A program made the translations under genes and the position numbers. From Apium graveolens (lineage: Eukaryota > Streptophyta > Magnoliopsida > Apiales > Apiaceae), in the NCBI RefSeq assembly GCF_009905375.1, contig NC_133657.1, positions 3,224,001 to 3,288,000 on the forward strand: a stretch of DNA of 64,000 nucleotides. The letters run 5' to 3'. Position 1 is the stretch's first letter; every line of letters begins with the position of its first letter. Shown in pieces: positions 49,861-61,339 of this stretch. The notes under the pieces were generated by a model that saw nothing but the letters and a program-made list of their open reading frames with translations, searched no databases and was not told where the DNA came from.

Positions 49861-51030
49861 TGTTTGTCCCAAACTATCGTAGAAGGGGGTTGAATACGAG
49901 ACTTACAAATTCTTTTCAATTCATTTCAAGTTCTTTGTTCAAAGTAAGGAATAAAAATAGGCACAAAATGATTCAAGGAATATATTAATAATATAAACCT
50001 TGAGGTTATTACACTCTAATCAATAATGATGCTACAACAAATTCAACAACATAACGGTATGTTTACAAGCTTAATAAATATGGCCTTCAATAGAGCTCTC
50101 GTAAAAATACAGTAGGGTTACTGAGAAGATGAAGTAAATACACTTATGCTTTTTTTGGTGTAGACTTCAAAATCTTTGGACACGTGGCATCGTGTTAGCC
50201 AATGATTCTGATTTTGCTTCATTTCTCATACAAGTCGACAATGTTCCTTCTTCAATCTCCACAAATCGACTGCACGAATTTGTACTAGTCGACTTCTTTG
50301 ATTTTATTAATCTTACCTATGTTCCACTAATCGACAACTTCTTACATTTTACTAATCGACATCACTCTTCTACTAATCGACAATAGAGAGGTCGATTAGT
50401 AAAGATCAATACTTGCTTGGTCGATTAGTAAGATTTGGATTTACTAGGACTTAGTCGACTAGTAGATATTAATAACATTGATTATGAGCCTTGGGCTTGA
50501 TTTCAATTGGCCTTTGCATTTGCCTTGGAACAATTTCCAACCTAGTTCATTTCTTTTTTTCTTCAGTCTTTTCAAACCAAGTCTTGTATTAAACTGAATT
50601 CTACTTATTTGAACTTAAAGAACTGTTTCTTGATTTGCTGATATTTAGTGCACTAGTCTGGTTCGCAAATGACTAGCATTGAGCTGATTCTTCTTGTTCT
50701 CCTTATTTCATCAGTTAATGTATGCCATATATAGCTTCTTGAGATTAGTCCATGTAAAGCCTGAGATCTTTAATACTATGAATCAGTGCATTTTCTTGTC
50801 ACTCAGCCTTTTGATCTTTTATTCTTCACGGAAGCTTGAACATATTAATGAACATCTTTCCATAACCCTGTTACAGACTTAGCACGTTAATTTCATATTT
50901 TGATTCTTTGTATTTATCCAATCTCCGCCTTCTGGATTCTTGTGCTTCATAATTAATATTATTTACCTGTTTCTTTTTCATGTTGAGTTATATTTCCTCG
51001 ATTACATATTACATTACATTATGCTTTATA
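49861..51030 (-). repeat. LTR inserted in LINE ORF1 (approximate limits)
   Basis: On the minus strand it ends with GTATTCAACCCCCTTCTAC...TTTGGGACA, the typical 3' end of SIRE-like Copia LTRs; the same ending occurs at 59962-60020. It divides LINE ORF1 between FDGM (51035) and MTMDID (49838). 50205-50470 carries about nine CGAC motifs arranged as CTAATCGAC on the left and GTCGATTAG on the right of an axis near 50387. No coding part and no clear target duplication, so it may be a solo LTR. Confidence 0.6.
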
Positions 51031-51034
51031 TGGT

Positions 51035-51540
51035 TTCTACATGCCATCAAAGTTTGCAGGATCTGATTTAACAAAAGCCCTACAAAACTTCCAATATTTT
51101 GCAATATTTCTTCGATATACAACCTTGTCGAAAATCATACACTTGCACTTAGATATCCATCGAGTTCAAAATTTTCATGTGAGGATCTTCATTCTCTCTT
51201 AACTAATGATATACCAATAATTTTTGCACAAACACCCATGGACCTCCATCCAATACTTTCTTTATATCCAAGACATTATAAAACACATGCGAGAAGCGTA
51301 TCCCCCTAGATCATGAACTTTCATTCCCTCTTTCGGTCGCATTAGTGATGCAAGGACATTTTGCATCGCATTAAAGTTTATGTTCTTCCCCGTAAAAAAA
51401 TTCCTACTAGCATATATGTGTTTTTGGATTGACGTTATTCTTCTTCCCCATCATAATTCGACCATCATCCTCTTTCTCTAACAGGAACCTTAAATATAGT
51501 TTTTCCATGCTATCTCCTAATGACTACATATCTTACTCAA
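51035..51540 (-). pseudogene. LINE ORF1 N-terminal part
   Basis: Minus-strand frames give LVGRNFFTGKNINFNAMQN, VLDGGPWVF, LRENEDPHMKILNSMDIWVQ-like sequence and FVKSDPANFDGM, the hallmark order of the DUF4283 domain in plant L1 ORF1. Stops and shifts interrupt it. It resumes at 49860 beyond the LTR. Confidence 0.8.
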
Positions 51541-51544
51541 TTTG

Positions 51545-52344
51545 ACTAAATATTGAGAGAAAACTAAATTTGGTATAACTGAAAACTTTTAAAAAGAAAA
51601 CTTATCATAGAGATAAGATAAAACTTGCTAATATGTAACACATTTCCATTTACATTAATTGTTCTGAAAAAAAAAATATTCTTAATTAAGTGAGGCTATA
51701 AAAACGGAATTTCGGATTAAAAATTACTTCTGATTAGTTTAAAATTATGATTCATTTTTTCTACTTTCTATATAATATCTCTTAATTTTTAAAGATGAGT
51801 ATTATTAAAAAAATCCTATTGGCAATTTTGTACTCGTACACATCTGATCATTGATATCGAGTATTCGTGTGAATACCGATAAAACGTAGATCGCGAGAAG
51901 CGGGATACGTTAGTGTTACATGTAATTAAGGACCTCCATAAGCCATAGAATCCAAATTGTTAAAGCGTTTGAAGGTAAAACAATCATACTCTGAAATAAA
52001 TATTATTATTTTTACATGAATTTTGATTTTAAGTTTCAATTCTATTTATTTTAGTTACCGTTTTTCGCTGCATTTATCACCTAAAACCCAACAAAAAAAT
52101 TGAATTCGTGTAATTTTGAAGGGTAATAATAGTTAACTGCTCCAAGCTGAACATGTCCGAAAAATAAAATCACAAAAATAGATACGAATATATGACTAAA
52201 ACTGATAAATTAAGTATGGTACATATATCATTATAATTTTATATATATAAAAAGAATGTTATTCTCGCATCAATTTTATAAAATTAAACTTGTTATTTTT
52301 TTAATATATAATTAGCTTATAAGGTTAGTGTGATTCATCCATCA
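51545..52344. other. Intergenic DNA, no gene seen
   Basis: AT-rich, without protein-like frames or clear repeats. Confidence 0.5.
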
Positions 52345-52352
52345 AGTTAAAG

Positions 52353-52801
52353 CAGAGTTGTAAACGAGTCGAGTCGAACTAAACACTGTGAGGCTAGAGT
52401 TCAAGTTCGACTAACTAGTTCGGGTTGGAGTTCGAGCTCAAAATCGACATATCCATAAATTTCAAGTAAAAAACTCAGTTGCATCAAAGTTTGATATGTT
52501 CGAGTTCGGCTTGAAAGCTTGACTTTACTTTATCAAGTATTGAGAAAAACTCGAATGCAATAAGTTTGGCTCGATGAAATATGTTATATATATATAAATA
52601 TTAAATATTTATTTAATAATATATAAATAACATATATAAATAGATAAAATTATTAAAAATTTGATTAGACTTGCGAGTCTTGCTAACCAACTAATATGAA
52701 GCACGAACTCGAGTTCGGCTCAATTACTATCGAGTTAAAATTGAATATTTTTTTAGCCGAACTCGAGTAACTCATAAACCATCTGGATTATTTACACCCT
52801 A
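52353..52801. mobile_element. hAT-type MITE with GAGTCGAG/CTCGAGTT subterminal motifs
   Basis: 449 bp with ends CAGAGTTGTAAACGAG and TTATTTACACCCTA (RC TAGGGTGTAAATAA), flanked by 8-bp repeats AGTTAAAG (52345-52352) and GGTTAAAG (52802-52809), one mismatch. The subterminal parts hold GAGTTCGAGCTC, GAGTCGAGTCGAA and CGAACTCGAGT motifs in both orientations. The middle is AT-rich and non-coding. Confidence 0.85.
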
Positions 52802-53174
52802 GGTTAAAGTAATCATATCAAAAAACAATTATATTTTTAACAACAAAATCATTTTGATGAAGTTAAAATGTGATTTTGTTATCAGTTTCATCTTACACGG
52901 ATTAAAAGCTTGTATGATGTAATTCTAGTTATGATTGTGCAAGTACTTACTGTTAACCAGATCTTAAAAGTTGAATAAAATACATTGTATGGTCGAGTAC
53001 AAATAAAAACTAAATAACACTAAATGAAATACAAACAACGCCAATCAGAATAAGTAAACATACAACGCATAATAAGCATAAAAAACCTCAAAACCACTAA
53101 TAACTTTTCATTAGTATTTTATCATTGAAGTACCAAATCGGAGCTTTCACCTCTAATATGACAATAGAGTAACA

Positions 53175-54050
53175 ACATTAAATCAATATCTTCAATGCAG
53201 TTGATTATGCTCCACTAATATTGCGATTATGTGATAGAATTGATATGTGGACTTGTAAATTTATGAGCACTGCAGGGTGGCTTCAATTACTAAAATATAT
53301 TTCATTTGGTATTCAAAACCATTGGAGCATGTGCTTGTTTTTACCAAAGCCTGTGTTGAAGAGGGTTAAAGCTATTATTTGTAATTTTTTGTGGAGTTGT
53401 GAGCATAGTTATTCAGTTTTGCGCAAAGTCTTTTCAGAGGAGTGTTGCATACCAAAGTGTAAAGGTGGATCACACATTCAGGACCTAATAGAAGTCAATA
53501 GAGCAGTTGTGTTTTATCAACTTTGGATTGTGATTCAATAAGATTCTCAGTCCCTTTGGGTGAAGTAGTTTTATGGCTACTTTCTTCGTGAAAAGCCTTT
53601 CTAGACGACTGTAATCCTCATAACCTTGGGGGCTAGACAAATTCTTAATGCAAGATCAGATGACATTGTGTAACTAAATTACAAGGTAGGACTGAACTCC
53701 AAGTTTTTTCCCTGGCATGATCAATGAAAAATGGCATCTAATCAAATTTTTGGGGGATATAATAGTCTTAGTCATGGAAACAACATCTCTTATTCAAGTT
53801 AAAGCAGTCATTGGAGACTATAGGTGTCGAGAATTTGATTTCAATCATGTTCTAGCTATTGAAACTCGTCATCTTGCTACCCTACCCATTTTAGGGCGTG
53901 ACAGTATTAATTAAGATGATTTTAATTCTCGTCTAGTTTGTTCCTCATTAGTTTTTCTGGTCTTTGCATATGGCTCGTACTCCACCAGCTAGGATCAATT
54001 ACATTTGGCATCAAGTAGCTATCCGTCTGTGTGCTTTCAGTTTGTAGTTA
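53175..54050 (+). pseudogene. LINE ORF2 C-terminal fragment, plus strand
   Basis: The frame from about 53175 reads MWTCKFMSTAGWLQLLKYIS, HWSMCLFLPKPVLKRVKAI, CNFLWSCEHSYSVLRKV and CCIPKCKGGSHIQDL, matching the section after the RT core in plant L1 ORF2. After a stop at 53539 similar sequence continues with many stops (FYGYFLREKPF, SKFFPWHDQ) to about 53930. No poly-A end was located. Its orientation is opposite to the other LINE pieces here, so it is a separate insertion. Confidence 0.8.
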
Positions 54051-54452
54051 ATGCTGAAAAATAGAATACTCACGAAAGATAATAAGTTAAATTCAACATG
54101 TTAATATATGGTTCTAAAAATGCTCATACACTTCCATTTTTCTAGTAGATCTACAATGACCTATTACGAGAAATTAGAATGACTGGAAGGATGACTTTGG
54201 GCAATGTCACAAAGCTAGAAAGAATATGTGCATATCTAGTGTATTAAGTGGTATTTTATTTGATATAGAAGGAAAGGAATTTCCTAATTCATGAGCTGAG
54301 TGGCAGGAAAAAGAATTCTATGGTAGAGGAAAATTGCATATGTACTCTCTTTATAAAAAAGGTGTAGAAAACATTAGTTTAAATACTAGATTGTACTAGG
54401 TGATCTAATATGATTCAGTTGCTAGTTTTAACTTTTTTACGGGGTATGCCTT

Positions 54453-54810
54453 TAAGAGCATCTGCAACGCGAACAACCTACTTCCCTCTTTATAAGACCC
54501 CACTTGATGCCACGTAGATTGTAAATGGGCTAGAAAAAATTTGGTCATCCTCGTCCAATGCTACCAGCCTAATACCATCTTTTACAGGACCTACATTTTA
54601 ATAAATATACAAATATATGGGTAAAGTAACAGAGATTGCTGGATAACGTACAACAAAAAATATAAAAAAATCAAGTTGGCCCTGCCCACTTTGGTGACCA
54701 ATCCCAACTTATATAGCTTCCCTCCAATACAAAAATAAATAAATTGATGAGTCCAATTTTATTTTACAAGTCCCAATGCATTAAATGGGCATGCATTGAA
54801 GGTGCTCTTA
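54453..54810. mobile_element. TIR-type MITE
   Basis: TTAAGAGCATCTGCAACGC at the left and CATTGAAGGTGCTCTTA at the right form an imperfect inverted repeat (about 15 of 19), the widespread plant GAGCATCTCCAATG type. Non-coding interior of about 330 bp. TAA/TTA at the ends may be the target duplication. Confidence 0.72.
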
Positions 54811-55228
54811 GGGTCGTTCCTAAGTCCAGGGTGACAAAAAAGGCCCCTAAACATGTTGCTCTGGTTATTGATATAAATTATTACGTCGAAATACATAATA
54901 ATCGTTAAACAACTAATGTAAAAGATAATTTTCTTAAAAATAATTCGATGCAAAATTGTTAATAATAGTATATATCAATGTTCGCCTACATATATTTATC
55001 ACAGAATTATATTGTAACATTTGGATTTTAAAATTTAGCAAACTGAACAACCTCAAACGCATAAACAAGATCACCATTTTAATAGATTTACAAAACTAAC
55101 AATTATTGGTCAAAAAAAATTATTCCAACTATCTTAAACTATAAAAATATATAATATAATTTTCTAAAAATTGGGCCTTCTAAAGTTTGTTGCCCTAAGC
55201 GGTCGCCCTCGCTTCAAGACCGACCTCG
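54811..55228. mobile_element. hAT-like terminal-repeat remnant
   Basis: The left end GGGTCGTTCCTAAGTCCAGG and the right end GCTTCAAGACCGACCTCG, with GGCCCC and GGGCCTTCTAAA just inside, resemble the AGGGCCGGCCCTG-type ends of plant hAT derivatives. It directly abuts the previous MITE and no 8-bp duplication was found. Confidence 0.5.
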
Positions 55229-55617
55229 TTACTGTCTTGGTTTTCTTATGAGAAATAAAATTTAATTAGCAAAAAAAATGAAAACATCAACCAATGCTAC
55301 TTAAAGAGTCTTCAGTAATTATAAAAGTGATACATCGGTACAAAATCAAGCTAATTTTTCCATTTGAAAGTTCATACTTCTTTAAAAAGGTAAATTCTAT
55401 CGAGTTTCTAATGACGATAAATACTACATAGTTAAAAGAGTAAAAGATCAGATTTATAATGCAAATTTAACAGAAACATTATTGAATATCTAGCTTTATA
55501 GTGCAAATTATCAATATCTCGATTTTTATACCATTAGAATCATGTACTTGCAAAATGGAGGTTATGTAAATAAATGCGTTAAGACATATTTACAAGTTAA
55601 AATCCTCCACCATAAAG

Positions 55618-55625
55618 TATATAAA
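55618..55625 (+). promoter_or_regulatory. TATA box of the cysteine-rich peptide gene
   Basis: TATATAAA about 80 bases upstream of the ATG at 55698, which would place the transcription start near 55650. Confidence 0.6.
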
Positions 55626-55697
55626 CATACCTCGACCTTCATAAGTTTCTATCAGATCGACTAGCAAAGTTTGTATTAGTTTAAACACATATAAAAC

Positions 55698-55998
55698 ATG
55701 TTAAAATTTTCATTCAATCAAAGAATTTTCTTCACTTTGTTGCTCCTAGCTTGCAGTATGTTCTCCTTTTCTTCAAATATTTACAATTTTTACAGAATTA
55801 AACTCTAATAATATTGTGATAATTATTTATTCAGGTTCTATACAGATTGAAAAGGCAAGTGGACAACCGAGATGCAAAACTACTGCCGATTGCCTTAATC
55901 AAGTATTGCCTTGCGATTTTGTTGCTTGCGACCAGGGTGTATGTGTATGTGATACTGTAACTACAAATTTTCCGGTTCTTGAAGGACAAAGACCATAG
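55698..55998 (+). CDS. Secreted cysteine-rich peptide, NCR/late-nodulin-like spacing
   Basis: Exon 1 55698-55755, intron 55756-55834 (GTATGT...TTATTCAG, phase 1), exon 2 55835-55998: 73 residues. Residues 1 to about 21 are a signal peptide (FFTLLLLACS). The mature part has six Cys at 33, 39, 46, 51, 56 and 58, spacing C-x5-C-x6-C-x4-C-x4-C-x-C. This equals the published pattern of nodule-specific cysteine-rich (NCR/late nodulin) peptides, and the split of signal peptide and mature part by one intron also fits that group. The mature part is acidic to neutral with a 15-residue Cys-free tail ending EGQRP. NCR genes proper are known mainly from some legumes; elsewhere similar layouts are grouped as low-molecular-weight cysteine-rich or defensin-like peptides. 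The specific function is unknown. Confidence 0.75.
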
Positions 55999-56895
55999 AA
56001 GTTATTGTCGCAAATAATCGTGTGCACACTGGGATGATGGTGAATATTTGTGTGATTATTAATATGTAATTCAAATGCAATTTAAATAACTTATATGATA
56101 ATTATAATAATGAGAATTACAGATTTGGTTTTGCCAATGTAATTTTTCTTTTTGAATAATTTGGCTTAATGTGATTAGCTATTCTGACAAATATCGGGTG
56201 TAAACGAGAATCGAAGCCAGTGCCTAGCGCTGAGACGACAATAAATAATCCCTTATCACTTGAACCCATTTACTAATTTATGCTTATGGATTTATTTAAA
56301 ATGTACACGCTAAGCAGCAAAAGAGAGTTGATATTAGAGTCTAGAAAATTATCATAAATTAGGCTGACTTTGCTTGAGGGAGAAATTTGATGATAAATTT
56401 TTGTGCAACCATATAATAGGTTAGCTGATATCAAAAACCTTATTATAAAAATTATTGTTAAGAACTAACTAACCAATCTTGGAGCTGCCTAGAAAAAGTA
56501 ATGTATATCAATATCATTCTCCGAATCTCTGGACATGAGATCCTGGGCCTAGGAAACTATTAAAGATATAAACGAGTATAAGAAGTATCACGAATGTGAT
56601 TGAGTGGGTAGCTGAACTTAACCAAATTTACACAAGTCGTGCATATATTTTTCATTTCTTGTCAAAATACGACTCTAAATCCTAACAAATAGTATAATTT
56701 TTCCAGAGTAAGGAACTAATACAGAAGTAAGTGGTTAAGCTTATTCCCTTTCTCCTTCGCCCACGTCAAAAATTAAAGAAAAAAGTAGAATTTTAAATAG
56801 ACCGGTTCATTACGCTGATAAACATTCCCATGCCCGTCTTACAAAGAAATTTTTAACCTCATAGTCGCCTCATTTTTTGCAAGAATTCTACTTTT
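55999..56895. other. 3' flank of the peptide gene and spacer
   Basis: AT-rich. A polyadenylated end is plausible around 56100-56170. No other gene seen. Confidence 0.5.
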
Positions 56896-57310
56896 ATCTC
56901 CATTATCACTCCACAGTGCAAGATTCAGTCTTATCTGACCATAGCGGAGATTCACGAAGTAGTATTGCGTTATTTACCGGTGAGTGGTATTATTGGACTG
57001 ATCTTTTGGTGGGAAATGTTCTTCATTTTAGATAATGAAAGCGGGAGAAAGTTTTGCTTTCTAGGATCGAGATGTTGCCACGGGTTTGCCGTAATGCTGA
57101 AACTATGGCGAATGCGGCTCCCCTTTCCATCATGGCAGGAAGTGATTCGGCTAGGAGGGCTCGCTAGACTAGCAGAGGGGTACGAAGTTGGACTAATTTG
57201 GAAACATTGGGCAATTCTTCGGAATATCCTCATCTCTTACTCGTAACTGGTGGTAACCCGATCTCAAATCTATCTTCGAAAAGTACTTCGCCCCTTGCAG
57301 CTGCTCTTTC
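56896..57310 (+). other. GC-richer island, possible decayed gene fragment
   Basis: This stretch is clearly less AT-rich than its surroundings and holds overlapping open frames on both strands (56965-57246 plus; 57233-56970 minus). A third frame, with two adjacent stops near 57030, gives a Ser/Arg-rich sequence ([40 protein letters not shown]) running to about 57330. None is recognised. It might be a captured or dead exon. Confidence 0.3.
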
Positions 57311-58955
57311 ATCTCCAACCACTTTTAATAAATAATTTTTATTTTCAAAATTAGTTAAAAAATTATTATAATTTAATGGAGAATTGACTTTTTGACATGC
57401 ATATTAAGGCATTAAAAGGTAATAGTTGTATTTAAAATGAATTTTCGATTTTTATGTCAAATTGAAGTTTAAATTATTTTTTTAATTTTATTTGATACAT
57501 ATTTTAGAAATGATTATTATGTTCTTTTTTAATACCTTAATTTACATGTAAAAAAATCAAAAGTAGTTAAAACTGGACAAAGCAGTATATATTGTAGAAC
57601 ATTAAAGCAAATACATAAAATATACAATAAACCTATGGATATTTCTAAATACATTATATAAAAAATTATAATTTATTACATATTAAAAATATATTATAAT
57701 ACTATATTAAATTGGGGTCGAGAAGGTTTTCCAAGGATGATGGCCTTTTGTGCCTAAATTACAGAAACAGTGGCACAATATGCTGAGATGCGGAAGTAGC
57801 GGCCTTTTATACCTACCAAACACGCATTTTTAAAAACCGTATCACCTGATGCGCATGATAGACATGCGTGTCGGTATGCACGTATTTCAAGCAATCGTAT
57901 TTTGGCAGGATAAACTTCTTTTCTCAAATACCAGAAATCATCTTTTCTCAAATACTAGAAATCGTGAAAAGGACATAGATACGCAACCCCATCCATCGTA
58001 TCGTAGATACGCATCATTGAATAACGTATTCCGTCTTGATTTCCTGCACCGCATGACTTATTAAAAACAAAGATGTACCAGCATGCATAAACAAAATCAA
58101 CAAAATGAGTGCAACAATCTCAATTTGAAGTCATGGACATGAAAGTGAAACATAACTCTAAATTGCCAATTGAAATCATTGTTAGTGGATTGGAAAAGAA
58201 GTATATAAACACCTCTATATCCTAAACTAACATATAACCAAAACCCCCAAATTAAATATAAACTTAGATATTATGTATGAACCCTATCAATGATTTAGAG
58301 TAGATAATTATAGATGAGATGAAAAGCAGTAAGGAATTCGGGAATCACAGCAAATACTGGTAACGAGTATACAATTTTGAAAGAAAGGGTAGAAACGGAG
58401 GAGGAATAATGTGTATATTTTTGTTGTGGGGTATGGTATTGTGGTATCGAATCACATACAAAGAAGGTGTTAATAATAGGAATAAGATACGCATTACCTG
58501 GTACGCATGTCATGGGTATTTAGGGCCATAACGCCGAATATAGGTAAATCAGGCCTTCCTTCCTCAAAAATAGGTATTTTGGGCATTTTCTCATTTTCCT
58601 ACACATAAGTTATATAAATACTATAGTAGTCCCATCTTTAAATGGGACAAAATATTAATCTTCTTCATCGCCCCATTTTTCATTTAGATAGTCCATTTTC
58701 ATCGGTTCAAGTTACAACCTCACGGGTTTTCATTTTTTCTATACTACTCAGAAGCAAGGAAAATGCAATCTCATCATAAGCAAGGTGATCTCCGTAATAA
58801 CAAAATAATACAAAGCACAATACAAATAACTCAGAATGAAGAAGACATAAACGTTATAGTAAGTATCTTGCACAAAAAGATATGCAGCTAAATCTTAATA
58901 AACGGTATTACAAACTTGTCCTCATATCCTCTAGACGGAGGATCATACTACAGTT
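57311..58955. other. Non-coding DNA, possible TIR element remnant
   Basis: No gene seen. 57740-58580 is bounded by GGCCTTTTGTGCCTAAAT on the left and ATTTAGGGCCATAACG on the right and contains several ATACGCAT motifs at both ends, which hints at an old element with weak terminal repeats. This is not firm enough to call. Confidence 0.3.
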
Positions 58956-59110
58956 AAACATCTTTAAAGTAATAGGGTCGGTACCAAGAAAAAATATTAC
59001 TTTAGCGAGTTTATTAATTTACCGGGAATAAAAATAAACTGTGTCCATTAGGTTGGGACCTGAGAAAAATATTATTTTAGCGAGATTATTACTTTATCGA
59101 TTATTACTTC
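58956..59110. repeat. Short repeats of a common plant element end
   Basis: Two units of TATTACTTTAGCGAG / TATTATTTTAGCGAG with GGTCGGTACC and GGTTGGGACC, followed by TTATTACTTxATCGA repeats. The pattern resembles ends of dispersed plant DNA elements; no partner end identified. Confidence 0.4.
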
Positions 59111-59114
59111 ATCG

Positions 59115-59960
59115 AGGTCTAACTATACCAATAACTAAATAGACAAATACTGTAATACCCTTCTACTTGTGAGTCACTACATGGATTACAAGACAAAGTT
59201 ATGACCCTACATACTCGACTGTAAAGGTTACAAAAAGCTACAAATAAGAGTAACCACGGAGAGTAGGATTATTTAATAGTAATGCAATTTCATTGATGGT
59301 AATCTCCTTCATTACTCCCCCTCAAGTGGAGAGGAATGCTTAGCAGAGGTTCCAAAATTATCCAGGAGATAGCAGTGTTGCTTGATTGATACTGATTTGG
59401 TGATGATGTCTATGACATGTGCATAGGATGGGACATAAGCAGTTTAAATATTACTTGCATTGATTTTGTCACGTATGTAGTGAAAGTTAATTTCCACGTG
59501 CTTTGTTCGTTCATGTGAGACTGGGTTTGCTGCAATTTGAAGAGCTGCCTGATTATCTAATTTTAATATTGCAGGAGGCATATTGGGAAGACCCATGTCT
59601 TTAAGAAGTTATGGATTTCACAAGCTATAAGATCCATTGCTCTATTCTCGAGTTCTGCACTGGATCGAGTAACAACCATTTGCTTCTTTGTCTTCCAGGA
59701 TATAGGTGAGGAACCAAGCATTATGCACAAACATGTAGTGGATATTCTAATGGATTGGTAGCTTGCCAAAATACTATTACTATATGTAACCAGCTGTGTT
59801 GTCGTGGATGAAGCCAGTAGTATGCCTTGAGCAAGATTTTCATTGAGATATCAAAGAATTCTCTTGGCAGCCTACATGTGAACAGTAGAAGGTTGTTGCA
59901 TAAATTGAGTTAAATATGAACATAGATGTCTGGTCTGTTGACTGTTAGGTAATTAAGTTT
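59115..59960 (-). mobile_element. Copia remnant: RNase H end, polypurine tract, LTR
   Basis: On the minus strand 59960-59340 encodes broken Copia RNase [44 protein letters not shown], and ends HSSPLEG-stop. TTGAGGGGGAGTAA at 59327-59314 is a polypurine tract, after which LTR sequence starts and continues to about 59115. Frame changes and stops are frequent. The RSSAExEYRAM-type motif is common in short-LTR Copia lineages. Confidence 0.8.
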
Positions 59961-59961
59961 C

Positions 59962-60671
59962 TATTAGGTCCCGAATTATCATAGAAAGGGGGGTTGAATA
60001 CGATAATCACTAAATTAAAAATTCTTTCGAATCTTTAGCGGATAAAATATTTAGTGCTCGGTTAGTGGTTTCGTGTTTTTGAGAAGAATAGTGTTTGAAA
60101 TGATAAAAACGAGGAACACAAGACATTCGGGGAAATATATATTCGTATATAAATCCTCGAGGGGTGTTGCTACACTCCGGTAAATAAATTAACCGGCTAC
60201 AATCTAAGAACAATAAAGTTCCTAGCTACTACAAAGATTTACAAATCAAATCCTATACAATAATCTAGCTTTTGTTTGTACTAGGATTTAATTACCGGGT
60301 AACGATTATAATGCCACTAAGAATATACAAGTGTTAAATCGGGCATTATAACGTTACTCCGGTGAGAAGTTAAACGGATATTCAAGGTGCCGGAGCTTCT
60401 CTGTAAATCTCCGCTTCTTGTTTTATCAGCTCTCTTTTTGTTGGAGAAGATGATAAACAGAACTATATCAGATCTGCTGCAAAGTGTAGACTTTATACAC
60501 CATAAAATTGTGTGGCTGAGAATTGAGTACTCTGTGTGGCAACAGCTTTTCTCTGTGGCGACAAGGGGGCACAACTCTGCTTTGTGGCGACAACTACTAG
60601 TACATGCAAAATTGATTATTATTAATCTAACACCCCTGTGGCGACCACAGGGGTTACTAGCAAATATTATA
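59962..60671 (-). repeat. SIRE-like LTR fragment interrupted by element D
   Basis: On the plus strand it begins TATTAGGTCCCGAATTATC and continues GGGGGGTTGAATACG; the reverse complement is the characteristic CGTATTCAACCCCCC...GGGACCTAATA end of such LTRs, shared with the LTR at 49861. Near its right end are TGTGGCGACAA repeats and a perfect hairpin CCCCTGTGG-CGA-CCACAGGGG at 60633-60653. Element D begins at 60672 directly next to it. Confidence 0.65.
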
Positions 60672-61284
60672 TGTTAGATATATTTGATAATGTCATGGCT
60701 AATATGTTTTATTTTTAGATTTCAGATCTTATTTGAACAGAACAAATCAGTACTTAACTGATCAGTACTTATACTGGACGACAGAACTTAAGGGATATCA
60801 GTACTTATGTTATCAGGAGATAAGCATCAGGAGATAGATATCGGAACTTAAGTGCTGAAGGACGATCAGATAAGGACAGTAGCTGATTAAAGTTAAGAAG
60901 ATCAAGATAAACATAAGAAGAGATATGCATGAAGAAGGAATTCCGTGAAGAATGGAATACTTGGAATAGAAGATATCTGATTGATATATTTTAGGAAGCA
61001 GAATTATATTCCATATCAATTAGCGATTATCTTGTAACTGTGTAGTATATAAACACAGACATAGGGTTTACACTATAAGTGTTATCATTATCGAGAATAT
61101 TATTTACTATAACCCTAGCAGCTCTCGTGATATTTTGTTCATCACTGAGAGATAACAGTTCCAGATTGTAACAGAGTTTATTGTTTAAATAAAGTTTGTT
61201 TTCTGTTACATAAGTTCTTGAAGTTTGATTTGATTGTAATAAACACTGTATTCACCCCCTCTACAGTGAAAGTGTGACCTAACA
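60672..61284 (+). repeat. 5' LTR of element D
   Basis: 613 bp from TGTTAGATATATTTG to GTGACCTAACA, with matching inverted ends TGTTAG/CTAACA. GTATATAAAC near 61045 is a likely TATA box. CACCCCCTCTACAGTG near the end is typical of this Copia group. Confidence 0.88.
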
Positions 61285-61286
61285 AG

Positions 61287-61299
61287 TGGTATCAGAGCC
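61287..61299 (+). other. Primer binding site of element D
   Basis: TGGTATCAGAGCC, an exact methionine-tRNA complement, two bases after the LTR. Confidence 0.95.
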
Positions 61300-61339
61300 T
61301 TCTGTTAACACACATACAGTTAAAGATCCAAACACAATC

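Noticed and set aside
58295..58513. 72-codon minus-strand frame
   Set aside because: No recognisable domain, signal peptide or supporting signals.
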